The notes beneath the pieces were generated by a model. It did no database searches and was not told the DNA's origin. It saw only the letters and a program-made list of their open reading frames with translations. The position numbers and the translations under genes are program-made. From CAUZEO01 sp963578625 (GTDB taxonomy: Bacteria; Verrucomicrobiota; Kiritimatiellia; SLOV01), in the NCBI GenBank assembly GCA_963578625.1, contig CAUZEO010000322.1, positions 1-6,098 on the forward strand: a stretch of 6,098 nt of DNA, read 5' to 3'. This document shows positions 5,603 to 6,098 of this stretch, one piece after another (the first letter of the stretch is position 1; the number at the start of each line of letters is the position of its first letter).

Positions 5603-5626
5603 GGCTTCGCTACACGGGTCGGGTAC
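5603..5626 (+). repeat. 24-nt direct repeat, copy 2, entering the GT2 gene
   Basis: Second copy of the 5551-5574 repeat. Read on the minus strand it supplies the TAG stop (5612-5610) and the last four to five codons (S/T-R-P-V) of the GT2 protein, so the present C-terminus is partly made of repeat sequence. Confidence 0.6.
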
Positions 5627-6098
5627 TTCCTGGGGGGCGGGCGCGCCATGATTTTTCTTTTTTGGCGGGGCTGCCCAGTTCGAGTGTTCGGGCCAGACCG
5701 TAAGTCAGGTAGAGAACGGAGAGGGGGAATGCCTGGAGCGGTTCGCCTGCCCGCAGAGCGATGACCAGCGCCGGGGCTCCGATCAAGACAAGTAGCGGGA
5801 CCAGTCCGGCAAGGGGGGCCATCGAACCGGCGACAACTGCAAGGCCGGCGCCCGCAAGCGCAAAAATCGACGCGGCGAGAAACAGGAACGTGAACACGGG
5901 GGCATGCAGTCCCGCCATTCCACTCCCGCCGGACCGTATTTTTCGATAGCTGCGACGGTTTGCGTGCCAGTACTGCTGCCGATAAAATTGCGAGAGCGTG
6001 GCCGGATCCCCGTGGTGAACAGCTTGAAGGGACGGGAGACCGCACACGTCAATGCCTTTTCGGGTCGCGCGTAATGCAAAGTCGGTGTCCTCTCCTGT
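5610..6098 (-). CDS. Membrane glycosyltransferase family 2, C-terminal part (5' end outside window)
   Basis: The minus-strand frame is open to the window edge; the visible 162 residues are the end of a GT2 enzyme. The fragment starts at 'GEDTDFALRATRKG' (2-15), the conserved acidic motif with the presumed catalytic-base region (E3, D4, D6). 'LQAVHHGDPATLSQFYRQQYWHANR' (24-48) follows, where HHG and the QQYW segment correspond to the Q-x-x-RW-type acceptor-site motif. Two strongly hydrophobic helices follow (about 64-90 and 94-115), with a possible third near 121-137, then a basic tail. This architecture (GT2 domain then membrane helices) is typical of enzymes building exopolysaccharide or lipid-linked glycans at the inner membrane. 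The internal GTG at 6047 is not the true start. The last codons and stop lie in a 24-nt repeat. Convergent with the GT4 gene. Donor and acceptor unknown. Confidence 0.87.
   Translation of the reverse strand, partial: TGEDTDFALRATRKGIDVCGLPSLQAVHHGDPATLSQFYRQQYWHANRRSYRKIRSGGSGMAGLHAPVFTFLFLAASIFALAGAGLAVVAGSMAPLAGLVPLLVLIGAPALVIALRAGEPLQAFPLSVLYLTYGLARTLELGSPAKKEKSWRARPPGSTRPV

Larger units (their letters stand above)
5280..5609. other. Repeat-dense gene-free block between convergent glycosyltransferases
   Basis: This 330-nt stretch has no credible gene; open frames across it on either strand have no recognisable domain. It is filled by three kinds of repeat described separately: a nested inverted repeat (5294-5474), tandem heptamers (5417-5430 and 5521-5541) and a 24-nt direct repeat with its own hairpin (5551-5626). 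The part between 5475 and 5520 is AT- and CA-rich without recognisable structure. Confidence 0.7.

Noticed and set aside
5294..5626. CRISPR array or integron attC-like site in the repeat block
   Set aside because: Repeat lengths and spacing are irregular, there are only two copies of the 24-nt repeat, and I see no attC-type core sites, integrase or cas genes.
5515..6045. A 176-codon minus-strand open frame
   Set aside because: It runs in another frame over the GT2 gene and through the repeats. The GT2 frame has catalytic motifs and membrane helices; this one is a low-complexity Arg/Pro/Ser product.

Overview
The window appears to come from a moderately GC-rich Gram-negative bacterium. A DUF1800 gene sits immediately upstream of a Tat-exported DUF1501 gene, and this pair is especially common in Planctomycetota, Verrucomicrobiota, Acidobacteriota and related uncultured phyla. 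Intergenic DNA made of heptanucleotide-like repeats and small palindromes fits such a genome. No marker gene is present, so the phylum is an inference.

Layout, left to right. (1) Positions 1-390 (+) hold the 3' end of an adenylate-forming enzyme of the PaaK/CapK type, often found in capsule and exopolysaccharide loci. (2) Positions 391-510 are non-coding and carry a G-rich tract ending in nine G. (3) Positions 511-945 (+) encode a small DUF1579-like barrel protein without a signal peptide. (4) Positions 946-1118 separate convergent genes and contain only weak hairpins. (5) Positions 4009-1119 (-) are a two-gene operon, DUF1800 (TTG start, strong Shine-Dalgarno) then DUF1501 (twin-arginine signal), 20 nt apart. 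(6) Positions 4010-4160 are a divergent intergenic region with possible promoters. (7) Positions 4161-5279 (+) encode a complete GT4 glycosyltransferase. (8) Positions 5280-5609 are a repeat-dense, gene-free block: a roughly 180-nt nested inverted repeat, tandem heptamers, and a 24-nt direct repeat whose second copy enters the next gene. (9) Positions 6098-5610 (-) hold the C-terminal part of a membrane GT2 glycosyltransferase.

The CapK-like enzyme, GT4 and GT2 suggest an extracellular polysaccharide locus. The DUF1800/DUF1501 pair and the small barrel protein lie among these genes without an obvious biosynthetic role. The most unusual signal is the nested palindromic element at 5294-5474, where most arm mismatches would still pair as G-U in a plus-strand RNA. 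I see no tRNA, rRNA, CRISPR array, transposase or phage gene.
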